Shown here: piece after piece, positions 31,963 through 40,169 of the stretch
Layout: every line of letters starts with the position of its first letter
Position numbering within the stretch: the first letter of the stretch is position 1
From: Deltaproteobacteria bacterium
Lineage (GTDB): Bacteria; CG2-30-53-67
Length of the DNA stretch: 40,169 nt
Reading direction: 5' to 3'
Assembly (NCBI GenBank): GCA_013151235.1
Contig: JAADIO010000034.1
Span: 1-40,169, forward strand
Program-made: the position numbers and the translations under genes
Notes under the pieces: generated by a model
Databases searched by the model: none
Told to the model about the DNA's origin: nothing
What the model saw: the letters and a program-made list of their open reading frames with translations, nothing else

Positions 31963-32033
31963 TTGATGGGAGATCGAACCCAAAACGCCCCTTCTCAATC
32001 AGCCCGAGCAAACGTCCCACCTTCAGAAAGTAC

Positions 32034-32213
32034 TCAGGCGGCCATTCTTTCCAGTTTTCCCACGATGGTCTTGAGGGTTTCCTTCTTTCCCTTGAGGATG
32101 TCCCGGAAATCCTTCTGATCGGTGTCGGCGATCTCCATCCGAAGGTCAGCGATTTCCCGCCGCAGGAAATCTTGCAGGATCCTTCCCTCATCGGGAGTCA
32201 GTTCAAATCTCAT
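32034..32213 (-). CDS. small conserved-looking protein (59 aa)
   Basis: A short, helical, charged protein (MRFELTPDEGRILQDFLRRE...IADLRMEIADTDQKDFRDIL) ending KLERMAA. The SD is very strong (AAAGGAGG, 7 bases before the ATG), which fixes the start although the frame is open further upstream. The EIADTDQKDFRDxLKxKKETLK pattern resembles short uncharacterised deltaproteobacterial proteins I know only as hypothetical. It lies on the reverse strand just downstream of the FIST gene, with a 114-base gap, so they may share a transcript. Confidence 0.7.
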   Translation of the reverse strand: MRFELTPDEGRILQDFLRREIADLRMEIADTDQKDFRDILKGKKETLKTIVGKLERMAA

Positions 32214-32327
32214 TTCTTCACCTCCTTTCCATGATCTTCTTCTACTTGAATTCATAGCACTGAATCTCTTTTTTGTCCACGAGGGATCGAAAATAAAGAC
32301 AAGATAAGGAGTCAAAATAACCGGATC

Positions 32328-33509
32328 CTATTCGACCGGATCGGAGATGAGCAGCAGGACTCCGGCATGGTTATGGAAGTTGTTGATTCCCTTGATGGGG
32401 GCGAATTCGCCATCGGAGGAGAATCCGATCAGGGGGATTTCGCCGAAATGTTTCCGGATGATTTCGATATCGATATTTTTTGAGGAGTAAAAACGGCCTC
32501 CCCGTTGGCGGCTGTTGATATAGAGTCCGAAACGGGGCGGGTTGGTCAGCAGCCGGTCTGCAAGAGAGGCCGCCATCTCCTCGAGGTCTTCCCGGGCCCT
32601 TTCCGGGTCCCCGGCAACGAAGGAGAGGGGGCGTCCTTCCATGATCTCTTCCGTGGTGATAATGGCGCCTTTTACGGGATCGGTATCGGTGATGGAGCGG
32701 ACCGTATAGTTTCCCGCCGCAAGTTCCGTGTCGGCGGGATCGGCGGGGAGGCCGATCATGAACTCCTGCGGTCTCTTCCGCCCGGTCCGGGGGTGCTGAA
32801 GAATCTGGAAGAGATGTTCCAGGGCCGGACGGCCCCGGAGTTCCTCGATCCGGTTTCCTTCGGAGCGGGTGACGATGAGGGGTCCGCTCACGGGATGGCA
32901 GGCCTGCGTGATGCCGATCGTCGGCGTGAACTCACCGGTCAGGTAGATCCCCGCCAGGGTGTGTGTGGAAGCCTCTCCGTTATAAAATTGGAAGGACTCC
33001 CTCGATGGGGTGTCGGACGAGGGAGAACCGCCGATGATTGCCGCAGAAACAAGTTCCTCTTCAATGCATTGGATCAGGGCGGGGAGATGGTGAGATGCAT
33101 GATCGGGGAAGAGGGCCAGCATTTCATCTCTTCGTTTGAATTCCCGGACAAGTTCTCCGATGGCGTGGCATGCCGTTGTCTCACCGATCGTCGATTCATG
33201 AAAAAGAAAGGGATAACCGAAGAGGGTGTCTGAATGGATGGCCATGACGGCAACCCCGGGACCGTTTTCGATCTCTCCTTCCCCGGTCAGGATTCCTGTT
33301 GCGCTGCAACCGCTGATATGTCCGGCGCCGGTGATCTCGGAGATCTTCTCCAGGATTTCGGGATAAGAGCCGGCATGGTGTGGAGTGACGAAAAGCAGTG
33401 CAAAATCGGCACGAATCATTCCGCTCTCGGTTATGGCCTTCCGTGCCGATTCCTGCGCCGCCTCAAGGGAATCCGCCTGAATGGAACTGCCCACACCGAC
33501 TTCGATCAT
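32328..33509 (-). CDS. FIST domain sensory protein
   Basis: A 393-residue protein with FIST N (about 30-225) and FIST C (about 230-370) domains, proposed to sense small ligands such as amino acids. Typical segments are LLFVTPHHAGSYPEILEKI, GCSATGILTGEGEIENGPGVAVMA, GGSPSSD, GIYLTGEFTPTIGITQACHPV, FGLYINSRQRGG and IPLIGFSSDGEFAPI. It is soluble, with no output domain, so it would need a partner. The start has AAAGG before it, and a good promoter (TTGACA, 17 bases, TGTAAT at 33538-33566) lies upstream on the same strand. It is transcribed divergently from the metallo-beta-lactamase-fold gene at 33639. Confidence 0.9.
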   Translation of the reverse strand: MIEVGVGSSIQADSLEAAQESARKAITESGMIRADFALLFVTPHHAGSYPEILEKISEITGAGHISGCSATGILTGEGEIENGPGVAVMAIHSDTLFGYPFLFHESTIGETTACHAIGELVREFKRRDEMLALFPDHASHHLPALIQCIEEELVSAAIIGGSPSSDTPSRESFQFYNGEASTHTLAGIYLTGEFTPTIGITQACHPVSGPLIVTRSEGNRIEELRGRPALEHLFQILQHPRTGRKRPQEFMIGLPADPADTELAAGNYTVRSITDTDPVKGAIITTEEIMEGRPLSFVAGDPERAREDLEEMAASLADRLLTNPPRFGLYINSRQRGGRFYSSKNIDIEIIRKHFGEIPLIGFSSDGEFAPIKGINNFHNHAGVLLLISDPVE

Positions 33510-33537
33510 GGATTACCTTTCCTTTTGAATTTCGAAG

Positions 33538-33566
33538 ATTACAACATGTTTTGGGGTGTCTGTCAA
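33538..33566 (-). promoter_or_regulatory. sigma-70-like promoter for the FIST gene
   Basis: On the reverse strand TTGACA (33566-33561), a 17-base spacer and TGTAAT (33543-33538). Confidence 0.6.
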
Positions 33567-33638
33567 ATTCGATTTATCGATTGGACACGACTGGGTGCCC
33601 CCCCTGCAAGTTGACTTTCGGCAGGCTTCCGTGGTTCA

Positions 33639-34478
33639 ATGGCGTCCATGAAAAAAGAGATCATGATCGGAAAATTTCGGTGCTTTCTCTTAGATGGTGG
33701 TTCTCTCCGGGTGGATGGCGGGGCGATGTTCGGTGTGGTGCCCCGCATGCTCTGGGAAAAGAAGGTTGGAACAATCCGGGAAAACTGCGTCGAACTGCAG
33801 ATGAATTCCCTCCTGGTCCTCGGACCGCAGCATCGTATCCTCATTGATCCGGGAATCGGATTGAGAGAAGCGAAACGGTTTGGCCGGGAATATCATGCCC
33901 GGTGCGGAGAGAACTTGACGGATCAGCTCCGGCGGCTTGGGGTAACGCCGGAAGAGATTGATATCGTCATCAACTCCCATTTGCACTGGGACCATTCGGG
34001 TGCGAATCTTGCCCTCACCCCTGATGGTTCAGTCGTTCCCGTTTTTCCCAGGGCCGTCCATTTTGTACAGCAGGGAGAATGGGAGGCGGCACTGCATCCG
34101 AATGAGTTGACGAAAGAAGGATACCTGTTGCAAAATGAGACGGCTCTGATTCGTACCGGGCAGTTGGAACTGCTTCATGGTGAAACGGAGATCGTTCCGG
34201 GAGTTTCCGTCATCATGACACCGGGTCACACTCTTTTTCATCAATCGGTTTCTATCCGGTCGGAGGGAGAGACGCTCTTCTATCCGGGGGACCTCATCCC
34301 CACTGTGGCCCATCTTCCCCGGACCTTTATCTCGGCATTCGATCTTGAACCGCTACGGACCTTTGAAACGAAGAAAATATTGCTGCAACAGGCCCGTCGG
34401 GAGGAATGGACCCTTGCCTTCTGCCACGGCACGGAGGAGGCTTCCTTCTACAGACCCCGTGCAGGAAAGCGTGCTTGA
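33639..34478 (+). CDS. MBL-fold metallo-hydrolase (lactonase/PNKD-like)
   Basis: A 279-residue metallo-beta-lactamase-fold enzyme. Zinc motif HLHWDH (114-119) with GH in TPGHTLFHQSV and the bridging D in FYPGDLIPT; the N-terminal GGAMFGVVPRMLWEKK is shared with a group that includes quorum-quenching lactonases, but the substrate is not known. The start is uncertain: ATG 33639, ATG 33648 and ATG 33663 are in frame and none has a good SD. A TTGACT/TTCAAT pair (33611-33640) overlaps the first ATG; if real, it favours 33648 as a leaderless start. Divergent from the FIST gene; AmmeMemoRadiSam B follows after 91 bases. Confidence 0.85.
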   Translation: MASMKKEIMIGKFRCFLLDGGSLRVDGGAMFGVVPRMLWEKKVGTIRENCVELQMNSLLVLGPQHRILIDPGIGLREAKRFGREYHARCGENLTDQLRRLGVTPEEIDIVINSHLHWDHSGANLALTPDGSVVPVFPRAVHFVQQGEWEAALHPNELTKEGYLLQNETALIRTGQLELLHGETEIVPGVSVIMTPGHTLFHQSVSIRSEGETLFYPGDLIPTVAHLPRTFISAFDLEPLRTFETKKILLQQARREEWTLAFCHGTEEASFYRPRAGKRA

Positions 34479-34569
34479 TCGGCAAGTCTGTTTTTGGCGC
34501 TATTCCTGTTGTCAGCGGGTGGGATCTGTGTTAATTTTATGCGATGATTTCGAACGGAAGGAGGGGAGG

Positions 34570-35379
34570 ATGATCCGCAGACCGGCCGTGGCGGGGACCT
34601 TTTATGATGCCGATCCCCGGCGTCTCGAATCGACGATCCGGGGTTTCCTCCAGCCCGGATCGTTCCGGAAAACAATCGGTGTGATCGCTCCTCATGCGGG
34701 CTATCTCTATTCCGGCGCGGTGGCGGGTGCCGTTTACTCCCGGGTGGAACCTCCTGATTCCTGTATCATCCTCAGCCCGAATCATACCGGCCTGGGGGCG
34801 GAGGCCGCCGTCATGAGGGAAGGGGAGTGGGAAACCCCTTTGGGGACGATGGCGATCGATGCCGAACGGGCCTCCTCCCTCCTTGAAAAGGGGCGGCCCT
34901 TTCAGGAAGACGATACCGCCCATCGCAATGAACATTCCATCGAGGTTCAACTCCCGTTTCTGCAGGTCCTGGGGGTGAAGCGTTTTGTCCCCATCACCTT
35001 GATGGGGGTCCCCTTTGATGCCTGCGAGGAGATGGGGAAGGGCCTGGCGGAGGTGGTGCGGGAAAGCGATCGGTCGGTGCTGCTGATCGCCAGTTCGGAC
35101 ATGACCCACTATGAGAGCCGGGTGGCGGCGGAGGTGAAGGACCGGACGGCCCTGGAGCGGATTGAGGCACTTGATCCGGCGGGGCTCTATGAAGTTGTCC
35201 TGCAAAAGAGGATCACCATGTGCGGTTTCATCCCGGTGACGATCATGCTGATCGCCGCCAAGGCGCTGGGAGCCAAGAAAGCTGAGACCGTACGGTATGC
35301 CACCTCCGGTGATGTCACCGGCGATTATGATCAGGTGGTGGGGTACGCGGGGGTGATTGTCTATTCGGGGGATGTCTGA
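34570..35379 (+). CDS. amrB: AmmeMemoRadiSam system protein B (MEMO family)
   Basis: A 269-residue MEMO-like protein with APHAGYLYSGAVAGAVY, SPNHTGLGAEAAVM, HRNEHSIEVQLPFLQVLG, LLIASSDMTHYES, TMCGFIPVTIMLIAAKALGA and the C-terminal TSGDVTGDYDQVVGYAGV. The His residues recall extradiol-dioxygenase-like folds. AmrB commonly accompanies AmrA (AMMECR1) and a radical SAM protein; neither is in this window. The function of the system is not established. ATG 34570 is preceded by GGAGGGGAGG; the frame is open earlier but overlaps the MBL-fold gene. It is followed by a repeat tract. Confidence 0.92.
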   Translation: MIRRPAVAGTFYDADPRRLESTIRGFLQPGSFRKTIGVIAPHAGYLYSGAVAGAVYSRVEPPDSCIILSPNHTGLGAEAAVMREGEWETPLGTMAIDAERASSLLEKGRPFQEDDTAHRNEHSIEVQLPFLQVLGVKRFVPITLMGVPFDACEEMGKGLAEVVRESDRSVLLIASSDMTHYESRVAAEVKDRTALERIEALDPAGLYEVVLQKRITMCGFIPVTIMLIAAKALGAKKAETVRYATSGDVTGDYDQVVGYAGVIVYSGDV

Positions 35380-35400
35380 ACGGAATATAATCAAAAGCAT

Positions 35401-35476
35401 TCACCGCAAAGACGCAAAGACGCGGAGGACGCGGAGAAGGGAAGAAGGTAAGAAAGGGCACAAAGGCACAGAGTAA
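35401..35476. repeat. CACCGCAAAGACGC-type degenerate repeat
   Basis: Units of about 9 bases (GACGCAAA, GACGCGGAG, GACGCGGAG) follow TTCACCGCAAA and end in GGCACAAAGGCACAGAGT, which recurs near 5792-5810. Low-complexity dispersed type, between amrB and the next MBL-fold gene. Confidence 0.6.
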
Positions 35477-35503
35477 AGGCAAAGTCAAAAGGAAAGGAGC
35501 AAT

Positions 35504-36292
35504 GTGCGATTCTGCGTTCTAGCCAGCGGAAGTACAGGCAATGCCGTCTATTTTGAATCGGGAAAGACGAAACTTCTCGTCGACTGCGGTCTCAGCGGCA
35601 GGGAGGTGACAAAACGGATGACTTTGCGGGGGGTGGATCCCGCCCGGCTTGACGGAATCCTCGTCACCCATGAACATCACGATCATATCCACGGTGTGGG
35701 TGTTCTCTCCCGGAGATACGATCTGCCCGTCTATATCCATCCGAAGACCCTTGCCGCATCGAGGGGGCGGATGGGGTGGCTGCCCCATCCGATCTCTTTT
35801 GAAACGGGAAGTGCCTTCCGGACCGGTACATTTTCCGTGACGCCCTTCCCCATCCCGCATGACGCGGCGTGTCCCGTGGGATTTACCTTTTCCGCCCGGG
35901 GGAAGAAAGTAGGGTTGGCCACGGACATGGGGTTTGTTCCGGACCCGGTGGCCGCCCGGCTGAAAAACGTTCAGGCTCTGATCCTTGAATCGAACCACGA
36001 TCTGAAGATGTTGCAGGAAGGTCCGTATGACCGGTCCCTGAAAGAGCGGGTCATGAGCCGTCTGGGACACCTGTCGAATGTTGAGGCCGGAGAACTTCTG
36101 GGGCAACTCCTTCACCGGGGCCTGGAAAATGTAATCCTGGCTCATATCAGCAAGGTCAACAACGATCCAAAACTCGCCTACCGGACGGCCGAAACAGTGA
36201 TCCGGCAGTCCGGCGCGTCGACGATCCTGGGAGCCGTTCCCCAGGGTGAGGTGGGGGACTGGGTTGAAGTCCAACATGCCTTCCGCAAATAG
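35504..36292 (+). CDS. MBL-fold metallo-hydrolase (YycJ/WalJ-like)
   Basis: A 262-residue enzyme with RFCVLASGSTGNAVYFESGKTKLLVDCGLSG, zinc motif HEHHDH (56-61), IPHDAACPVGF, GLATDMGF, ESNHD and ILAHISKVNNDPKLA. This is the YycJ/WalJ pattern, linked in Firmicutes to cell-wall or DNA-processing functions; nuclease or hydrolase activity is likely but its substrate is unknown. It starts at GTG 35504, with AAGGAG 4 bases upstream. It lies after the repeat tract and is followed after 70 bases by ligA in the same direction. Confidence 0.87.
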   Translation: MRFCVLASGSTGNAVYFESGKTKLLVDCGLSGREVTKRMTLRGVDPARLDGILVTHEHHDHIHGVGVLSRRYDLPVYIHPKTLAASRGRMGWLPHPISFETGSAFRTGTFSVTPFPIPHDAACPVGFTFSARGKKVGLATDMGFVPDPVAARLKNVQALILESNHDLKMLQEGPYDRSLKERVMSRLGHLSNVEAGELLGQLLHRGLENVILAHISKVNNDPKLAYRTAETVIRQSGASTILGAVPQGEVGDWVEVQHAFRK

Positions 36293-36341
36293 AGGGAAAT
36301 GCCCCTCCTTTTGATCAACGCAGCGGATGGACTTTCTGTGA

Positions 36342-38366
<2,025 letters not shown>

Positions 38367-38376
38367 ACCGCAAACG

Positions 38377-39630
38377 ATGTTGATGCTTCTTTTTTTTCTT
38401 TATCTGCTCATTATCGGGATCGGCTACGGCCTCAAGTGGTTGAACCTGAAGCATCTCGAGGCCCACGGCGCCGAGGTTCCGCCGGAGTTTGAAGGCCGGA
38501 TTGATGAAGAGCTGCTTCGAAAGACCCGGGATTACACCGTGGAAAACAGCCGATTTGGATTCATCGAGTCGTCCATCAGCCATCTTGTAACTCTCCTCTT
38601 TCTTTTCGGCGGATTCCTTTCCCTCTATAACCGGTTGATCCTCCGGTTGAGCGACTCCTTCATTCTGTCCGGGATTTTTTTCTTCCTCCTGCTGACCTAT
38701 GCCTCGACCCTCCTTTCCCTTCCCTTTGATCTTTATTCCACTTTCCGGATTGAGAAGAAGTACGGTTTTAATACACAGACCCTGAAACTCTGGGTTGCCG
38801 ACCAGTTGAAATCCCTGTTTCTTTCCACGATTCTTCTGGGCATCATTGTCGGCGTGGGGCTCCGTCTGGTATCGGCGAGCCCGGAGCAATGGTGGCTCTG
38901 GGTCTGGGGATCTTTTTTCCTCTTCGGGATCGTCATGATGTATCTTTCCCCCTATGTGATCGAGCCGCTCTTCAACAAGTATACTCCCCTTGACGATCCC
39001 GGTCTGGAAGAGAAAATCCGGGTGCTCATGGAACGGGTCGGGATACGGGTCAGCCGTATCTTCAAGATGGATGCCTCGAAGCGGAGCAGACATACCAACG
39101 CTTACTTCACCGGGATCGGGCGGGTCAAGCGGATTGTCCTCTTTGATACACTTCTGGAGAAGTTAACGGAACCGGAGATTATCGCCGTCCTGGCCCATGA
39201 GGCCGGTCACTGGAAGAAAAAGCACCTTTTAAAAGGGATTGTTCTCTCTCAGACACTGACCTTTGCCGGTGCCTATTTTGCATGGCGGTTTACCCGGACC
39301 GACCTGCTCACGAATCTCTTCGGGATTGAACCGACCTCCTTCTTCGCGAAGCTTGTGATTCTCGGGTTTTTCTACAGTATCGTCTCTTTCCCGCTCACCC
39401 CCTTGATGAGTATGCTGACCCGGCATTATGAGCGGGAGGCCGACGACTTTGCCTGTGAGACCAGCGGAGACCGGGAGAGCCTTGCCTCCTCTCTAATCAA
39501 GCTTGCCCGGGACAATCTTTCGAACCTTCATCCCCATCCATGGTATGCCGCCTTCTACTATTCCCATCCTCCCGTGGTGGAGCGGGTGCGAAAGATCCGG
39601 AAGACAAGCTCAAAGACGAAACGCAATTAA
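38377..39630 (+). CDS. Ste24/CAAX-type M48 family metalloprotease
   Basis: A 417-residue integral-membrane zinc protease. The N-terminal peptidase_M48_N region has several membrane segments (about 2-22, 68-85, 94-115, 145-165, 178-196). The catalytic domain has HEAGHWK with H274, E275, H278, and the third ligand E354 in YEREADDFA; two more membrane segments lie at about 285-305 and 325-345. In eukaryotes Ste24 cleaves CAAX proteins; bacterial homologues act in membrane-protein quality control or small-peptide processing, here unknown. The stop codon overlaps the short repeat at 39624-39649. Convergent with phhB. Confidence 0.9.
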   Translation: MLMLLFFLYLLIIGIGYGLKWLNLKHLEAHGAEVPPEFEGRIDEELLRKTRDYTVENSRFGFIESSISHLVTLLFLFGGFLSLYNRLILRLSDSFILSGIFFFLLLTYASTLLSLPFDLYSTFRIEKKYGFNTQTLKLWVADQLKSLFLSTILLGIIVGVGLRLVSASPEQWWLWVWGSFFLFGIVMMYLSPYVIEPLFNKYTPLDDPGLEEKIRVLMERVGIRVSRIFKMDASKRSRHTNAYFTGIGRVKRIVLFDTLLEKLTEPEIIAVLAHEAGHWKKKHLLKGIVLSQTLTFAGAYFAWRFTRTDLLTNLFGIEPTSFFAKLVILGFFYSIVSFPLTPLMSMLTRHYEREADDFACETSGDRESLASSLIKLARDNLSNLHPHPWYAAFYYSHPPVVERVRKIRKTSSKTKRN

Positions 39631-39649
39631 CCACGGAATGCTCGGGGGA
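39624..39649. repeat. short dispersed repeat, copy 2 (TTAACCACGG type)
   Basis: CAATTAACCACGG plus AATGC and a G-run, matching 2925-2949. It includes the TAA stop of the M48 gene. Confidence 0.5.
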
Positions 39650-39674
39650 AAATGTGGAAAAATGGTTGCCATCA

Positions 39675-40010
39675 TCATCGGGGAAGTTGATCCGCCTTGG
39701 CCGCAAGGATGAAATCACTCTCCGTGAGTCCGTCGATCTTGTGTGTCCGGATCACGAGTTTCACCCGGCCCCAGGCAAGATGGATCTCGGGATGATGTCC
39801 CTGGGACTCGGCCAGTTCCCCTACCCGATTGGTAAAGGCCAGTGCCTCCCGGAAGTTCCCGAACTTGTATTCCTTCGTCAGTTTTTTCCCCTCAGCGACT
39901 TCCCAGCTATTTCCGAGATTTTCCAGCAGATCCGCCAATTCTTTTTCTGCCAGAGGGGGTACGTCTCCCTTGCAGGGGATACATTCCTTCGATGCGAGAT
40001 TACATTGCAT
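39675..40010 (-). CDS. phhB: pterin-4a-carbinolamine dehydratase
   Basis: A 111-residue PCD/DCoH-like dehydratase that recycles 4a-hydroxytetrahydrobiopterin. The N-terminus MQCNLASKECIPCKGDVPPL and the core GNFREALAFTNRVGELAESQGHHPEIHLAW with KVKLVIRTHKIDGLTESDF are typical, including the paired histidines. ATG 40010 has AAAGGAG 7 bases upstream; the open frame continues upstream but that part holds the promoter. Promoter TTGACA, 17 bases, TACTTT at 40039-40067. No aromatic hydroxylase is in the window. Stand-alone copies occur widely, sometimes as molybdopterin-related proteins. Confidence 0.93.
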   Translation of the reverse strand: MQCNLASKECIPCKGDVPPLAEKELADLLENLGNSWEVAEGKKLTKEYKFGNFREALAFTNRVGELAESQGHHPEIHLAWGRVKLVIRTHKIDGLTESDFILAAKADQLPR

Positions 40011-40038
40011 GAGTTTTCTCCTTTCATGAATTGTTCCG

Positions 40039-40067
40039 AAAGTACCAGACCTGTCCTTGGGTGTCAA
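40039..40067 (-). promoter_or_regulatory. sigma-70-like promoter for phhB
   Basis: On the reverse strand TTGACA (40067-40062), a 17-base spacer and TACTTT (40044-40039). Confidence 0.65.
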
Positions 40068-40169
40068 TTTGCGAAAGACCCAAATCCAGCGATAGAAAAG
40101 TTCGGAGCGTTTGTCGAAAAAGCTCGTTTTAAACAGTAACCGTTGACGGGGGTCGGCACAAATCCGGAC

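Noticed and set aside
31963-32033. protein-like reverse frame (PPEYFLKVGRLLGLIEKGRF)
   Set aside because: Looks coding but has no usable start codon or SD after the stop of the 59-residue gene; could be the end of a frame-shifted ancestor.

Overview
The window is the chromosome of a Gram-negative, moderately GC-rich bacterium of deltaproteobacterial type (Desulfuromonadota/Desulfobacterota-like). The grounds are a YidC with a large periplasmic domain, MltG, a c-type haem sensor, and the gene orders pgpA-pncC-thpR-recA-pilT-alaS...ruvX-mltG and valS-nadC-birA-coaX. From memory these orders resemble Geobacter and relatives; I could not run a search. GTG and TTG starts are frequent and Shine-Dalgarno (SD) sites are strong. 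No complete IS, CRISPR array, rRNA or clear intrinsic terminator was seen.

Layout. 1-533: what looks like the right end of an integrated element: a partial unknown gene, an AT-rich stretch with an outward promoter, and the 3' part of a tRNA-Leu(GAG) that begins at the anticodon loop, as an attachment site would. 670-5262: response regulator, membrane histidine kinase, divergent YidC and a DUF3108 protein. 5263-6030: a small reverse-strand gene and a repeat-filled gap. 6031-11740: lone hisH, divergent hybrid kinase, a haem-c (Tll0287/DUF3365) sensor without output domain, queD-queC, and a hypothetical gene. 11741-17338: strong promoter, a mobile element inside the valS leader, then valS-nadC-birA-coaX. 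17381-19432: two reverse-strand DUF genes (DUF4013, DUF1015). 19654-24167: CMD-family protein, CCA-type nucleotidyltransferase, pgpA-pncC-thpR-recA. 24172-31962: pilT behind a long palindrome, alaS, phasin-like protein, second mobile element, ruvX-mltG, pyrE, TPR protein. 32034-40010: a 59-residue protein, FIST sensor, two metallo-beta-lactamase-fold proteins, AmmeMemoRadiSam B, ligA, an M48 protease and phhB.

Most genes are housekeeping: aminoacyl-tRNA synthesis, NAD/biotin/CoA cofactors, preQ0, recombination and repair, envelope biogenesis. The noncoding DNA is the most informative part. Two copies (174 and 300 bp) of a MITE-like element have about 20-bp terminal inverted repeats and 4-bp direct repeats (GACC and AAAG) at exactly the same boundary. 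One lies in the valS leader. The other sits between the last sense codon and the ancestral stop codon of the phasin-like gene and supplies a replacement stop. A 143-bp imperfect palindrome fills the pilT leader, and an 11-bp inverted repeat lies between a promoter and the CMD gene. thpR has no ATG, GTG or TTG start in frame and probably starts at CTG.
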